Assembly: GCA_030607735.1 (NCBI GenBank)
Contig: JAUWJK010000004.1
Coordinates: 1-37,873, forward strand
Length of the DNA: 37,873 bases
Direction: 5' to 3'
Source of the DNA: Candidatus Bathyarchaeota archaeon
GTDB lineage: Archaea; Thermoproteota; Bathyarchaeia; Bathyarchaeales; Bathycorpusculaceae
Shown here: positions 11,389-19,778 of the stretch, in pieces
Numbering within the stretch: the first letter of the stretch is position 1
Layout: the number at the start of each line of letters is the position of its first letter
Notes under the pieces: generated by a model
Database searches by the model: none
Told to the model about the DNA's origin: nothing
Seen by the model: the letters and a program-made list of their open reading frames with translations, nothing else
Program-made: the position numbers and the translations under genes

Positions 11389-12212
11389 TTCTTTATAGCC
11401 TCTACTTCTTCTTTAAATTCTATAAGTTGATCTTTCAATATTTTGCTTGCTTCCTGAAGTATTCTTTCTGGAGGAAGTGCACCTGTTGATTCTATATTCA
11501 TGATAAAGGTATTTTTTTCCCAACTGACTTTTAATGGTTGTGACTTTTCTGGACATTCTTCAACGCAATCCATACAAAGATTACACGCCAAAAGGTTTCT
11601 AATTTCGACTCTTTTTCCCTTCATTCCGAGGACTCGTTTTGGACATATGTTAACGCATTTTGAACAATCTTTGCATTCTTTGTTTGGTACGTCTATTTTT
11701 GGGAAATACTTGTAGGTACACGTTGAAACTGGTTGCCATTTTGCGTGTATTTTTCCTTTTCCGAGCCTAGCATAGGCTTCAAACTTTAGTTTTTGTCCTT
11801 TAGATAATTTCACAATGGGAACTTTATCTGAATATGGAATTACATTTGGATTTTCAGAAACAAGATCTCCTGAGTAAGCAGTTTTTGTTAAGTCTGTGGC
11901 TTCCGTGTCCATTGTTAAGGTCACTTGACAGAGATTGCAGCCAAATTCGCTTTTGCATGAACATTCTTCAGGAAGTTTGTAACCATCTAAATCTGTTTTT
12001 AAAGGTGTGAGTCCCAATCTATGCGCTATAATCTCATCTCGCAAAATTGAGGAGTTTTCAATCATGACAACTTCATCTATTGCCATACTTGGAACTTCAG
12101 CAAGCGCTATTCGTCTTAGCGTATTCATTAATGGAACATCAGCATCTCTAACAATTAACCGAATAATCATTTCGTCTTTTTCTAGGACTTCAATTTTCAC
12201 TTGCAAATTCAC
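11385..12212 (-). CDS. rpoD: DNA-directed RNA polymerase subunit D (Rpo3) with two [4Fe-4S] clusters
   Basis: 275 residues, equivalent to RPB3 and part of the polymerase assembly platform. After the dimerisation start (PLMNTLRRIALAEVP) there is a zinc-type set ECSCKSEFGCNLC (C84-C95). An inserted ferredoxin-like domain follows with two complete cysteine sets, C180, C183, C186, C190 and C210, C213, C216, C220. Some archaeal RpoD proteins keep both clusters, some one, some none. The longest start is GTG 12212; GTG at 12200 fits the Sulfolobus N-terminus and the TATA box position slightly better. The gene follows a 380-base gap after S11 and has its own promoter. Confidence 0.97.
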   Translation of the reverse strand: MNLQVKIEVLEKDEMIIRLIVRDADVPLMNTLRRIALAEVPSMAIDEVVMIENSSILRDEIIAHRLGLTPLKTDLDGYKLPEECSCKSEFGCNLCQVTLTMDTEATDLTKTAYSGDLVSENPNVIPYSDKVPIVKLSKGQKLKFEAYARLGKGKIHAKWQPVSTCTYKYFPKIDVPNKECKDCSKCVNICPKRVLGMKGKRVEIRNLLACNLCMDCVEECPEKSQPLKVSWEKNTFIMNIESTGALPPERILQEASKILKDQLIEFKEEVEAIKK

Positions 12213-12228
12213 TCCATACTATATGTCG

Positions 12229-12236
12229 TATATAAG
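12229..12236 (-). promoter_or_regulatory. TATA box of the rpoD operon
   Basis: CTTATATA on the minus strand. Initiation about 26 bases on (near 12206) would give an almost leaderless rpoD mRNA if translation starts at GTG 12200, and would exclude the GTG at 12212. Confidence 0.5.
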
Positions 12237-12304
12237 ACTGTGCGGTTCAATAGAAGTATTAGTGCATTATTTCAATTTTTCTATTAGAACTGGGTAAACT
12301 TTGT

Positions 12305-12330
12305 TATTTCAATCATTTGATATTGAAATA
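12305..12330. repeat. Perfect 9-bp inverted repeat upstream of rpoD
   Basis: TATTTCAAT (12305-12313) and ATTGAAATA (12322-12330) are separated by eight bases. It lies about 70 bases upstream of the rpoD TATA box and could be an operator, an RNA hairpin after S11, or chance in AT-rich DNA. Confidence 0.5.
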
Positions 12331-12592
12331 TTTTCTTTTACTTCTAATGTTTGAAGACGAAATGTAGGCTATGATAAAAATGTTTCGCAGTGTATGTTGA
12401 TTAACTGTCAACTCTTTCATGATAACTATTAGTTTGGTATTAAAAATATTTAGGTTTTCTAAAATGTTTTTGCAGCATATACAATTTATGCATGTTTACT
12501 TCAGATAGGTATATTTGTATCTAGATAACTCGCGTCTAGAAATATAAAAATAATAAAACTTGGTGTTTAAAAAAATGAAAGATAAGGAATTG

Positions 12593-12991
12593 TTAGACTC
12601 TTCTTCCTCTTCTGCCGCCAGGTCTTCTAGTTCCATCATGAGGAACAGGTGTGACTTCTTCGATTCGTTCTATGCGAAATCCTGATCTGGCGAACGCTCT
12701 GATTGCTGCTTGAGCACCTGGTCCAGGTGTCCTTGGTCCTGATCCTCCCGGAGCACGTACTTTAATGTGAATAGCTGTTATTCCTTTGTCCTGAGCCATT
12801 CCTGCTGCTGCAGAAGCAGCTCTCATTGCTGCATAGGGCGAAGATTCCATACGATCTGCTTTAACAAACATTCCACCACTTGTTCTTGCTATTGTTTCAG
12901 CACCCGATACATCTGTTATGTGGATAATTGTGTTGTTATAAGAGCTATAGATATGTACAACTCCCCATTTTTCGCCTTTTTTACTACTCAT
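12593..12991 (-). CDS. rps11: 30S ribosomal protein S11 (uS11)
   Basis: 132 residues. Recognised from [19 protein letters not shown], the conserved [18 protein letters not shown] segment and the basic C-terminus [16 protein letters not shown]. It forms part of the 30S platform. It follows S4 by two bases in the minus-strand operon S13-S4-S11. Confidence 0.98.
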   Translation of the reverse strand: MSSKKGEKWGVVHIYSSYNNTIIHITDVSGAETIARTSGGMFVKADRMESSPYAAMRAASAAAGMAQDKGITAIHIKVRAPGGSGPRTPGPGAQAAIRAFARSGFRIERIEEVTPVPHDGTRRPGGRRGRRV

Positions 12992-12993
12992 TT

Positions 12994-13575
12994 CTATCTT
13001 CTTCTCCTTCCTCTTCTTCCTCTAGGTGGAGGTCTTAATTCGATTTCTTTAGCAACATAAGATAATGACTGCCTAAGTGCATGTTCCTCATTTATGAAAG
13101 AACTTTTAGGTGTGTAAGTAATCTGTTCTTCTTCTTTTTTTAGAACATTATATCCTGGAATAGTTATTCGTCTATTTCCAATTGTTATGTGGCCATGTGA
13201 TATCAACTGACGAGATTGAAAAATTGTTCTTGTTAATCCTTTGCGAAAAACTATTGTTTGAAGTCTACGTTCTAGAAAATTTTCTATTGTTAGGTCTAAA
13301 ACGTCATCTAGTACTGCTGTTTGCTGAAGTATACCCAATTTTTTTAGGCGCGCTAGTATCTCATTTTCCATTTTAGTTCTTTCTTCTGGAGTTTTGCCTA
13401 TTAATGATCGTGCTATTCCTCTAAATTTGGATAACTCAGTTTTTTTACGCCAAAGTTCATGTTTGTTTCTTAACCCATACTGGCCAAGAAGTTTTAGTTC
13501 TCCTTCTAATCCTTCTTTAGTCCAAGGATTGCGTGGCGTATCATATTTTTTCCGTTGTTTTTTTGGATCTCCCAT
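12994..13575 (-). CDS. rps4: 30S ribosomal protein S4 (uS4)
   Basis: 193 residues, a normal archaeal size. [18 protein letters not shown] at the N-terminus and an S4 RNA-binding domain ([22 protein letters not shown], then [19 protein letters not shown]) are both clear. The C-terminus is an Arg-rich tail ([12 protein letters not shown]). It follows S13 by 14 bases. Confidence 0.98.
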   Translation of the reverse strand: MGDPKKQRKKYDTPRNPWTKEGLEGELKLLGQYGLRNKHELWRKKTELSKFRGIARSLIGKTPEERTKMENEILARLKKLGILQQTAVLDDVLDLTIENFLERRLQTIVFRKGLTRTIFQSRQLISHGHITIGNRRITIPGYNVLKKEEEQITYTPKSSFINEEHALRQSLSYVAKEIELRPPPRGRRGRRRR

Positions 13576-13589
13576 AATTAACTACCCCG

Positions 13590-14054
13590 TTATTTTGCTC
13601 CAGATCGGATTGATTTCTTCTTGACTCCCAGGGATTTTCCTGCTCTTCCAGTTGTTTTTGTGTGTTGACCTCTAACTTTTAAGCCATATGTATGGCGATA
13701 TCCACGCCAAGATCTAATTTCTTTTGCCAAGTCGATATCATTTTTTGTTCTAAAAATTAATTCTGAAGTAATTAGGTGAATATCTTTTCCTGTTTTGCTA
13801 TCTTTTCTTGTATTAAGAAGCCAAACAGGTAAACCAAATTTGATTGGATCTTCTATAATTTCCTCTATTTTAGCTATTTCAGTTTCTGAAAGAAACCCTG
13901 CTCTTAAGTTAGGGTTTATGCCAGCTTTTTTAAGAATGGCGTTAGCGAGGTTTAGACCTACACCTTTGATCCTTGCTACGCCATAAACTGTCTTTAGCGT
14001 ACCAGGTACGTTTGAACCCTTTATTCGGAGTATATATCTATATTCCTGTGACAT
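13590..14054 (-). CDS. rps13: 30S ribosomal protein S13 (uS13)
   Basis: 154 residues. Recognised from YRYILRIKGSNVPGTLKTVYGVARIKGVG, the RSWRGYRHTYGLKVRGQHTKTTGR segment and a basic tail. It is the first gene of the minus-strand ribosomal operon. A strong promoter lies upstream, with the TATA box at 14104-14113. Confidence 0.98.
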   Translation of the reverse strand: MSQEYRYILRIKGSNVPGTLKTVYGVARIKGVGLNLANAILKKAGINPNLRAGFLSETEIAKIEEIIEDPIKFGLPVWLLNTRKDSKTGKDIHLITSELIFRTKNDIDLAKEIRSWRGYRHTYGLKVRGQHTKTTGRAGKSLGVKKKSIRSGAK

Positions 14055-14463
14055 CTATTCTCATCCGTTCAAGCTTGAAGCTAACTACGAAAGGGAGTTA
14101 TAATTTATTTAAACCTTCCTTTCAAAAACTCTGCACATAATCATTTAATCAAGAGTAAGTACAATCAATTTAGTTAATGATTCGAATTTAAAAATGTTTG
14201 GAAGATAAATTGTTGCAGGTGAAAACTTTGTTAATTTATTCTTAATACGATCAAAAATATGGTGTAAGCTTATTTGTATTATTCTTGGTATTAACTTAGA
14301 TGTAGGAAAAAAAGTTATTTTTCGACTAGATTTTTTGCCCTCTATAACTATTTTTGAGATCTCCAAGAAAGCCTTTAAAACATGGAATAAATAGGAAAGG
14401 TTTTTAGTTAAGTTATCACATGAGAGACAGCAAAAGTGTATTGGGTAATTTGAGGTTGACATT
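14055..14463. other. Divergent promoter region between S13 and psmA
   Basis: It carries the S13 promoter on the minus strand and a BRE/TATA-like segment for psmA on the plus strand (GGAAAGG followed by TTTTTAGTTA, about 14394-14410). A GAGGT ribosome-binding site lies seven bases before the psmA ATG. The 105-codon minus-strand ORF filling the middle is not accepted as a gene. The RNase P protein genes often found upstream of psmA in archaea are absent. Confidence 0.5.
14104..14122 (-). promoter_or_regulatory. BRE and TATA box of the S13-S4-S11 operon
   Basis: On the minus strand AAAGGAAGG (BRE) is followed directly by TTTAAATAAA (TATA). Initiation near 14083 would leave a leader of about 29 bases. 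This is one of the best archaeal promoter matches in the window. Confidence 0.75.
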
Positions 14464-15192
14464 ATGTCTGTATTTGCGGCACCAGGAGCATATGATCGTG
14501 CAATAACCGTTTTCTCACCGGATGGACGACTATTTCAAGTTGAATACGCCATGGAATTAGTTAACCGTGGTGCAACAATTCTAGCAATTCAATGTGCTGA
14601 AGGAGTGGTTTTAGGCTCAGAAGAAAATGTAGAGCCTCTTGAGGAGGCTGAATCTTCATGGAAAATCTTCAAGATTGATGAGCATGTTGCTGTTGCTATT
14701 GTTGGTTTGAGTTCAGATGCCAGAGTATTAATAGATCAAGCACGAGTAAATGCTCAAAGTAATAAACTAACTTATGATGAACCTATAGATCTTGAGGTTG
14801 TAACAAAAAAGATTTGTGATATTATGCAAATGTATACACAACATGCAGGTGTTAGGCCATTTGGTGTTTCGATATTGTTTGGTGGAGTAGACAAGACCGG
14901 TGCGCGTGTTTTTGGTACACATCCTAGTGGTACTTATAGAGGTTATAAAGCAGCAGCTCTCGGAGCTGGAAGAGAAACAGTTTTACCAATTCTTAAAGAA
15001 GAATACCGCGATAACTTAAGTCTAGAAGAAAGTACAAAGTTAGCAGTAAAATGCTTAACAAAAGCTTTAGCAGAAAGACAATTGCCAACCAGAATAAAGA
15101 TAGCAGTAATTTCAAAGAAAACAGGAAAAATGGAAATGTTATCTGAAAAGAAAGTTGAAGGTTATCTGAAAGAGCTGGGTTTGAGCAAGTGA
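14464..15192 (+). CDS. psmA: Proteasome alpha subunit
   Basis: 242 residues forming the outer gating ring of the 20S proteasome. The alpha signature YDRAITVFSPDGRLFQVEYA is intact, and the start MSVFAAPGAY is the gate-forming N-terminal extension. GVRPFGVSILFGGVD and GTYRGYKAAALGAGRE are also conserved. Where most archaeal alphas have AVKRG it has LVNRGATILAI, a mild divergence. It begins the plus-strand psmA-SBDS-rrp4-rrp41-rrp42-L37Ae operon. Confidence 0.97.
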   Translation: MSVFAAPGAYDRAITVFSPDGRLFQVEYAMELVNRGATILAIQCAEGVVLGSEENVEPLEEAESSWKIFKIDEHVAVAIVGLSSDARVLIDQARVNAQSNKLTYDEPIDLEVVTKKICDIMQMYTQHAGVRPFGVSILFGGVDKTGARVFGTHPSGTYRGYKAAALGAGRETVLPILKEEYRDNLSLEESTKLAVKCLTKALAERQLPTRIKIAVISKKTGKMEMLSEKKVEGYLKELGLSK

Positions 15193-15199
15193 CAATTTA

Positions 15200-15889
15200 A
15201 TGAGTGAGAAGTACACCATAGCGCGGTTGACAAAAGATAAAGTGCATTTTGAAATCCTAGTGAAACCACAAAAAGCGCTAAGCTATCGTAATGGAAAACT
15301 ATCTGCGATTAGTAGTGTTCTAATAACAGATCAAATTTTTTCTGATGCAAACAAAGGTAAAAAAGTTTCAGAAGAACAAATGCTAACAGCTTTTGAGACC
15401 AAAGATCCCCATAAAATAGCTGATATAATTCTCAAGAAAGGAACACTTCAGCTTACAACTGAACAAAGGCGGAAGATGATAAATGATAAAAGAAAGCAAA
15501 TAATCGATTTTATATCTCGCCAAGCCGTGGATCCTAAAACTAGTCTTCCTCATCCGCCTTTACGAATAGAAAACGCGATGGAACAAATCAGATATCTTAT
15601 AGATCCCTATAAACCATTAGAGGAACAAGCTAGAGATATAGTGAAATTACTAAGGCCTATTTTGCCTTTGAAAATTGAACAAATATCTGTTAGTGTAACT
15701 ATTCCTGTGCAATACGCTGCAAGAGCTTATGGGACAATAAAGACTTTTGGAGACTTAAGATCAGAAGAATGGCGTGCAGATGGTTCATGGTGTGGTATAA
15801 TTGATCTTTCTGCTGGAGCTTATTCTTCATTCCTAAATAAGCTTGGGAACATCACAAAAGGAAATGGAGAAACAAAAATAATTAAATAA
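15200..15889 (+). CDS. Ribosome maturation protein SBDS (Sdo1)
   Basis: 229 residues, the archaeal homologue of the Shwachman-Bodian-Diamond protein. In eukaryotes it helps remove the anti-association factor eIF6/Tif6 from the 60S subunit. The N-terminal FYSH domain includes EILVKPQKALSYRNG and the QIFSDANKGKKVSEEQM segment; the QLTTEQRRKM motif opens the helical middle domain. Full-length, seven bases after psmA, in the usual position ahead of the exosome genes. Confidence 0.96.
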   Translation: MSEKYTIARLTKDKVHFEILVKPQKALSYRNGKLSAISSVLITDQIFSDANKGKKVSEEQMLTAFETKDPHKIADIILKKGTLQLTTEQRRKMINDKRKQIIDFISRQAVDPKTSLPHPPLRIENAMEQIRYLIDPYKPLEEQARDIVKLLRPILPLKIEQISVSVTIPVQYAARAYGTIKTFGDLRSEEWRADGSWCGIIDLSAGAYSSFLNKLGNITKGNGETKIIK

Positions 15890-15915
15890 AAATTTGAATT
15901 GAGGTTAGTATTTTT

Positions 15916-16617
15916 ATGCCAACATTTTTTGAAAATAAACAATTAGTAATACCTGGTGATTTACTCGCTGAGGGTGAATATTTTGCTGGAAATAATACCT
16001 ACAAAGAAGAAAATAAAATCTACGCTTCAAGAATTGGACTTGCAGACTATGCCAATAAGAAAGTGAACATCGTCGCTTTGAGAGCATTCTACTTCCCAAA
16101 AGTAGGAGATGTAGTTATTGGAACAGTTAAGGAAGTTGGATTTAGTGGCTGGACAATCAATATAAAATCACCTTACACTGCTATTCTAAGAGCTTCAGAT
16201 GTACTTAGTCGATCTTTTAAACCCCAAAATGATGAATTATCACAAGTTTTAACTACGGGAGATTTAATAGTTGCTAAAGTAGCTTCCTATGACAGATTCC
16301 ATGATCCACAGCTAACAGTCGGAGAACCAGGTTTAGGAAAGATAACTAAGGGTCAGATACTGAATATGACACCAACGAAAATCCCACGAGTTATTGGCAG
16401 ACAAGGATCCATGATATCCATGATTAAAAATGAAACAGGTTGCCAAATAATTTTAGGATTAAATGGAACAGTTTTAATCACTGGGAAAACACCAAAAAAT
16501 GAAGAACTTGCTGTGGCCGCTATTACTAAAATTGAAGAAGAATCCCATACAAGCGGCCTAACAGATCGTATTACTAAATTCCTTAAAGAAGAAAAAGCAA
16601 AAATGGAGAAAAAATAA
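15916..16617 (+). CDS. rrp4: Exosome RNA-binding subunit Rrp4
   Basis: 233 residues with an N-terminal domain, a central S1 domain (VGDVVIGTVKEVGFSGWTI) and a C-terminal KH domain (IPRVIGRQGSMISMIKNETG). In archaea Rrp4 sits on top of the Rrp41/Rrp42 hexamer and captures RNA. The order rrp4-rrp41-rrp42 is intact, with two bases to rrp41. Confidence 0.96.
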   Translation: MPTFFENKQLVIPGDLLAEGEYFAGNNTYKEENKIYASRIGLADYANKKVNIVALRAFYFPKVGDVVIGTVKEVGFSGWTINIKSPYTAILRASDVLSRSFKPQNDELSQVLTTGDLIVAKVASYDRFHDPQLTVGEPGLGKITKGQILNMTPTKIPRVIGRQGSMISMIKNETGCQIILGLNGTVLITGKTPKNEELAVAAITKIEEESHTSGLTDRITKFLKEEKAKMEKK

Positions 16618-16619
16618 TA

Positions 16620-17360
16620 ATGAAAGATAAAACTATAAAACTACTAAACAAAAAAGGTCTTAGACTTGATGGTAGGAAACTTGATGAATTAAGATCTGTA
16701 AAACTTGAAGTAGGTATCCTACCCAATGCTGATGGCTCAGCATATATTGAGCATGGAAAAAACAAAATTATAGCAGGTGCTTTTGGCCCTCGAGAGATGC
16801 ATCCTAAGCATTTGCAACGTGCTGATCGAATGGTGTTGAGATGTCGTTATCATATGGCCCCTTTCTCAGTACCTGAACGTAAATCTCCAGCTCCTTCAAG
16901 AAGAGAAAATGAAATATCAAAAGTAATCCGAGATTCTCTTTTGCCCTCATTATTTGTTGAAAACTATCCCCGAACAGGTGTGGACCTTTATATCGAAGTT
17001 CTACAAGCTGACGGTGGAACTAGATGCGCTAGCATAACTGCCGCTTCTTTAGCCTTAGCAGATGCTGGATTACCAATGCGTGATATAGTAGTTGCTTGTG
17101 CAGCAGGCAAAGTTAACGGGAAAATAGCGTTAGATCTTATGGATACTGAAGACAAAGTAGGTGATGCAGATGTTCCAGTAGCTTATATGCCTAATCTAAA
17201 TGCTATCACTCTGCTTCAAATGGATGGGAAGTTGTCTACAAAAGAATTTGAAGAAGCTGTTAAAATGGCAATTGAAGGATGTAAAAAGATTTCCAATATA
17301 CAAAAGGAAGCACTACAAACAAAGTATAAAGTCATTAAACAAGAGGAGGTTGAAGAATAA
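16620..17360 (+). CDS. rrp41: Exosome catalytic subunit Rrp41
   Basis: 246 residues of the RNase PH family. It holds the phosphorolytic active site of the archaeal exosome, degrading RNA 3' to 5' or adding tails. Visible features are GLRLDGRKLDELR, ADGSAYIEHGKNK, RCRYHMAPFS, the arginine-rich loop RKSPAPSRRE and the DLMDTEDKVGDADVPVAYM segment, whose acidic residues belong to the active site. The stop overlaps the rrp42 ATG by one base (TAATG). Confidence 0.96.
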   Translation: MKDKTIKLLNKKGLRLDGRKLDELRSVKLEVGILPNADGSAYIEHGKNKIIAGAFGPREMHPKHLQRADRMVLRCRYHMAPFSVPERKSPAPSRRENEISKVIRDSLLPSLFVENYPRTGVDLYIEVLQADGGTRCASITAASLALADAGLPMRDIVVACAAGKVNGKIALDLMDTEDKVGDADVPVAYMPNLNAITLLQMDGKLSTKEFEEAVKMAIEGCKKISNIQKEALQTKYKVIKQEEVEE

Positions 17361-18151
17361 TGTCATCACTATTAACTCGAGTAAAATTAAAACAAATTGA
17401 ACAATCAATTGAGAAAGGTCAACGACTAGATAAAAGAACGCTTTCTGATTATAGAGATTTTAAGATAGAACAAGGAGTTATTGAAAAAGCTGAGGGTTCT
17501 GCAAGAATTTTGTTAGGAAAAACTGAAATTCTTGTTGGTGTAAAAATTGAAACCGGAAAACCTTTTCCAGATACACCTGATAATGGAGTACTTACTGTAA
17601 ATGCGGAACTTGTACCTTTAGCTTCAGCGAAGTTTGAGCCAGGTCCTCCAGGTGAACAAGCAATTGAATTAGCAAGAGTTGTCGACAGAGGTATTCGTGA
17701 GTCAGGAGCTGTAGACACAGCTAAACTTTGTATTGAGTCTGGAAAGAAAGTATTTGTGGTGTTTGTTGATATTTATGTGCTTAATCACGATGGAAACTTG
17801 ATAGATGCTGCCGCTTTAGCATCTATTTCAGCTTTGATAAATGCTAAAATGCCTAACTATGAAATAGTTGATGATAAAATCGTGATTAAACAAGGATATA
17901 CTCCTCTTCCCATGAAAGATCATCCTGTAACAGTCACTATTGGAAAAATAAATGACAAATTAATCGTTGATCCAGGGTTAGACGAGGAAGATGTAATGGA
18001 TTCAAGAATTTCAATGGCTTTTACTGAAGATGGCAATGTTTGTGCTGTTCAAAAAGGTGGTGCGGGTTATTTCACACTTGAACAGACAATTGAAGCTACA
18101 AAATTGGCACAATCAACTGTTGAATCACTGCGGAAAAAACTTAAGTGGTGA
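17360..18151 (+). CDS. rrp42: Exosome structural subunit Rrp42
   Basis: 263 residues of the RNase PH family, the partner that forms the hexameric ring with Rrp41 and lacks its own active site. KGQRLDKRTLSDYRDF, ELVPLASAKFEPGPPGEQAIEL and VDPGLDEEDVMDSRISMAF are typical. Its start overlaps the rrp41 stop, consistent with matched production of the two subunits. Confidence 0.96.
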   Translation: MSSLLTRVKLKQIEQSIEKGQRLDKRTLSDYRDFKIEQGVIEKAEGSARILLGKTEILVGVKIETGKPFPDTPDNGVLTVNAELVPLASAKFEPGPPGEQAIELARVVDRGIRESGAVDTAKLCIESGKKVFVVFVDIYVLNHDGNLIDAAALASISALINAKMPNYEIVDDKIVIKQGYTPLPMKDHPVTVTIGKINDKLIVDPGLDEEDVMDSRISMAFTEDGNVCAVQKGGAGYFTLEQTIEATKLAQSTVESLRKKLKW

Positions 18152-18156
18152 AAAAT

Positions 18157-18450
18157 ATGGGAAAAACAAAAAAAGTAGGCCCCACTAGGGGTTTTGGAGC
18201 TCGTTATGGGTCTAGTCTTAGAAAACGTTACATAAAAGTGGTGGTTGAACTTAGGAAACCCCATAAATGTCCTCAATGTGGTTTTATGAGAGTAAGTCGT
18301 GAAAGCGTAGGAATTTGGAAATGCAAAAAATGTGAGTATACATTTACCGGAGGCGCATATACTCCAGTGACAAAGCTAGGCATCGTTGCTAAACGTGCAG
18401 CTAAAAGCGCAGCTACAGATATAACTGCCCAAAAATTAGTCGGTAACTGA
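18157..18450 (+). CDS. rpl37ae: 50S ribosomal protein L37Ae (eL43)
   Basis: 97 residues with a zinc ribbon (C38, C41, C56, C59: HKCPQCGF and WKCKKCE), preceded by TRGFGARYGSSLRKRY. I use ATG 18157, where GGTGA lies about five bases upstream; GTG codons at 18145 and 18148 overlap the rrp42 stop. Last gene of the exosome operon, followed by T-runs at 18472-18490. Confidence 0.96.
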   Translation: MGKTKKVGPTRGFGARYGSSLRKRYIKVVVELRKPHKCPQCGFMRVSRESVGIWKCKKCEYTFTGGAYTPVTKLGIVAKRAAKSAATDITAQKLVGN

Positions 18451-18469
18451 AAGGTTTAGTTCCTACTTT

Positions 18470-18490
18470 CAATCTTTTTTTTATTTTTTG
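18470..18490 (+). terminator. Oligo-T terminator after L37Ae
   Basis: Runs of eight and six T after the L37Ae stop, just before a separate pcc1 promoter. Confidence 0.5.
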
Positions 18491-18505
18491 TTACAAAATT
18501 AAAAA

Positions 18506-18513
18506 GTATATTT
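18506..18513 (+). promoter_or_regulatory. TATA box of pcc1
   Basis: GTATATTT preceded by A-rich DNA; initiation near 18536 would leave a leader of about six bases before ATG 18542, which supports that start over an upstream one. Confidence 0.55.
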
Positions 18514-18541
18514 GTTTCATCTGTTTATTATAGCAATTAGA

Positions 18542-18790
18542 ATGAATGCAAAAGCAACAATAAGCATCAATATATCTTCCGATAAACATCTAAGTTCGCT
18601 TCTTAATGCTTTAAAGCCAGAAACAAAAAAATCTGGTAATCGTTCGAAGGTAAACATAGATAAAAATGGATCCTTAATTATTCTTAATGTTGAAGCCAAT
18701 GACACAGTTGCTTTGCGGGCAGCTCTAAATACCTATTTGAGATGGATAGGTTCTGTAATTGGAGTTTTAGATGTAATATCAAATAAATAA
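18542..18790 (+). CDS. pcc1: KEOPS complex subunit Pcc1
   Basis: 82 residues. Pcc1 is the dimerisation subunit of KEOPS, which makes the t6A modification next to the anticodon of ANN-decoding tRNAs. The strand-helix pattern and the C-terminal segment LRAALNTYLRWIGSVIGVLDVI fit the CTAG/Pcc1 family. Its position just after L37Ae is the common archaeal order, although the small RNA polymerase subunit gene rpoP, often found between them, is absent. The ATG at 18542 is chosen over upstream TTG codons because of the TATA position. Confidence 0.85.
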   Translation: MNAKATISINISSDKHLSSLLNALKPETKKSGNRSKVNIDKNGSLIILNVEANDTVALRAALNTYLRWIGSVIGVLDVISNK

Positions 18791-18867
18791 CACTTTTAAA
18801 ATTAGTTTCAGTTTATAGATCAATAAGAATAGAATTCAATTATTTGATTTTTTGTATAATACTTTTT

Positions 18868-19488
18868 TTAATAAACTGCTGGTATGTATTCTCTTCTTCT
18901 AAATTTAATTCCTAATCTTTTTGTGATTTTAGCAATTTCTTTAATATCAATATCTGAAAAGGAGACTGCTGTTACTTCTACTAACAATTCGTTTTTTGCT
19001 TTTTTAATAAAATCAACAACCGCATTGTACGCGTTTTCAAATTGTGGTTGACATATGTCTGCATAATTTTTTTCGTTGCTAGCATTAAGGCTAACACTAA
19101 CCTTGTTTATGCCCGCTTCTTTTAATTCTTTAATAACGTTTCTACCTGGATTGAGCAAATACCCCTGACCATTAGTGTTAACTCTAAACAAAAGAGGTTT
19201 TCCACAATAACGTTTTATCCATCTCGTGATTTCTAAAAGTAAATCGAGCCTTTCAGTTGGTTCTCCAAATCCACAAAAAACAGCTTCAGTCCAGTTTTTT
19301 GTATTCAATACATCCTTGAGTTCATTAATAATTTGAATGGATGTGGGTTCTTGTAATAGTTCAAGGTAAAAACCTCCTACTCCTTTTCTGAAGTTTTTAA
19401 TGCAAAATTTACATCTATTTGAACATCTGTTTGTTATGTTCAAGTATAGTGTATCATCAATCCAATAGACAAATTTGGTTTTTTTGAT
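18868..19488 (-). CDS. TatD-linked radical SAM protein, likely AUC (or AUA) start
   Basis: Small radical SAM protein matching the TatD-associated family. It has LYLNITNRCSNRCKFCIKNF with the CxxxCxxC cluster motif, FCGFGEPTERLD, FRVNTNGQG, GRNVIKELKEAGINKVSVSLNA and a C-terminal KFRRREYIPA. The substrate of this family is unknown to me, and no tatD gene is visible here. The first usual start codon, TTG 19443, falls just before the cluster and would remove the conserved YWIDDTLY strand. The frame is open up to a stop at 19509 with no ATG, GTG or TTG. ATC at 19488 follows GGGAG (19497-19493) by four bases; ATA at 19503 is the other option. The likely TATA box (about 19543-19553) also places the 5' end just upstream. 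Confidence 0.8.
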   Translation of the reverse strand: MKKTKFVYWIDDTLYLNITNRCSNRCKFCIKNFRKGVGGFYLELLQEPTSIQIINELKDVLNTKNWTEAVFCGFGEPTERLDLLLEITRWIKRYCGKPLLFRVNTNGQGYLLNPGRNVIKELKEAGINKVSVSLNASNEKNYADICQPQFENAYNAVVDFIKKAKNELLVEVTAVSFSDIDIKEIAKITKRLGIKFRRREYIPAVY

Positions 19489-19778
19489 TCTGCTCCCTTC
19501 TATTTCTTAGTATTTTGATGTTGATCATCTACATAATGCTAACGTTAAATATTATTAGTTGGAATGTTGAAAAATAAGCTGTAATGAGTATTACCAAAAG
19601 CCATTAGGGTTCTTGTTATTTTTTTGCTTTTATTAATATTAACAATCACTACTGATAAATTCCGAATAGTTTTTGTTTTCGACTAATTATTAAATTTAGG
19701 TGAAATCTACTTCCATTACTTTCATAGCTTTATGGTAGTCTATCTTTATTGTCCTTTAATAATGGTGAAAGATCTTTG

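Larger units (their letters stand above)
12213..12592. other. Long non-coding gap inside the ribosomal/RNA polymerase cluster
   Basis: In many archaea S11 and rpoD are nearly contiguous; here 380 AT-rich bases separate them. No ORF with coding character was found on either strand. The stretch holds the rpoD TATA box and a perfect 9-base inverted repeat at 12305-12330. No tRNA or other structured G+C-rich RNA is visible. Confidence 0.55.

Noticed and set aside
14145-14462. 105-codon minus-strand ORF between S13 and psmA
   Set aside because: Its ATG is one base from the psmA ATG, leaving no promoter. It covers the psmA promoter and ribosome-binding site, and its product is poor in Ala, Gly, Val and Glu compared with real genes here. 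No family was recognised. It could still be real from a later start, but I see no support.
17200-17400. 66-codon Lys-rich ORF across the rrp41/rrp42 junction
   Set aside because: Alternative frame of two well-identified exosome genes.
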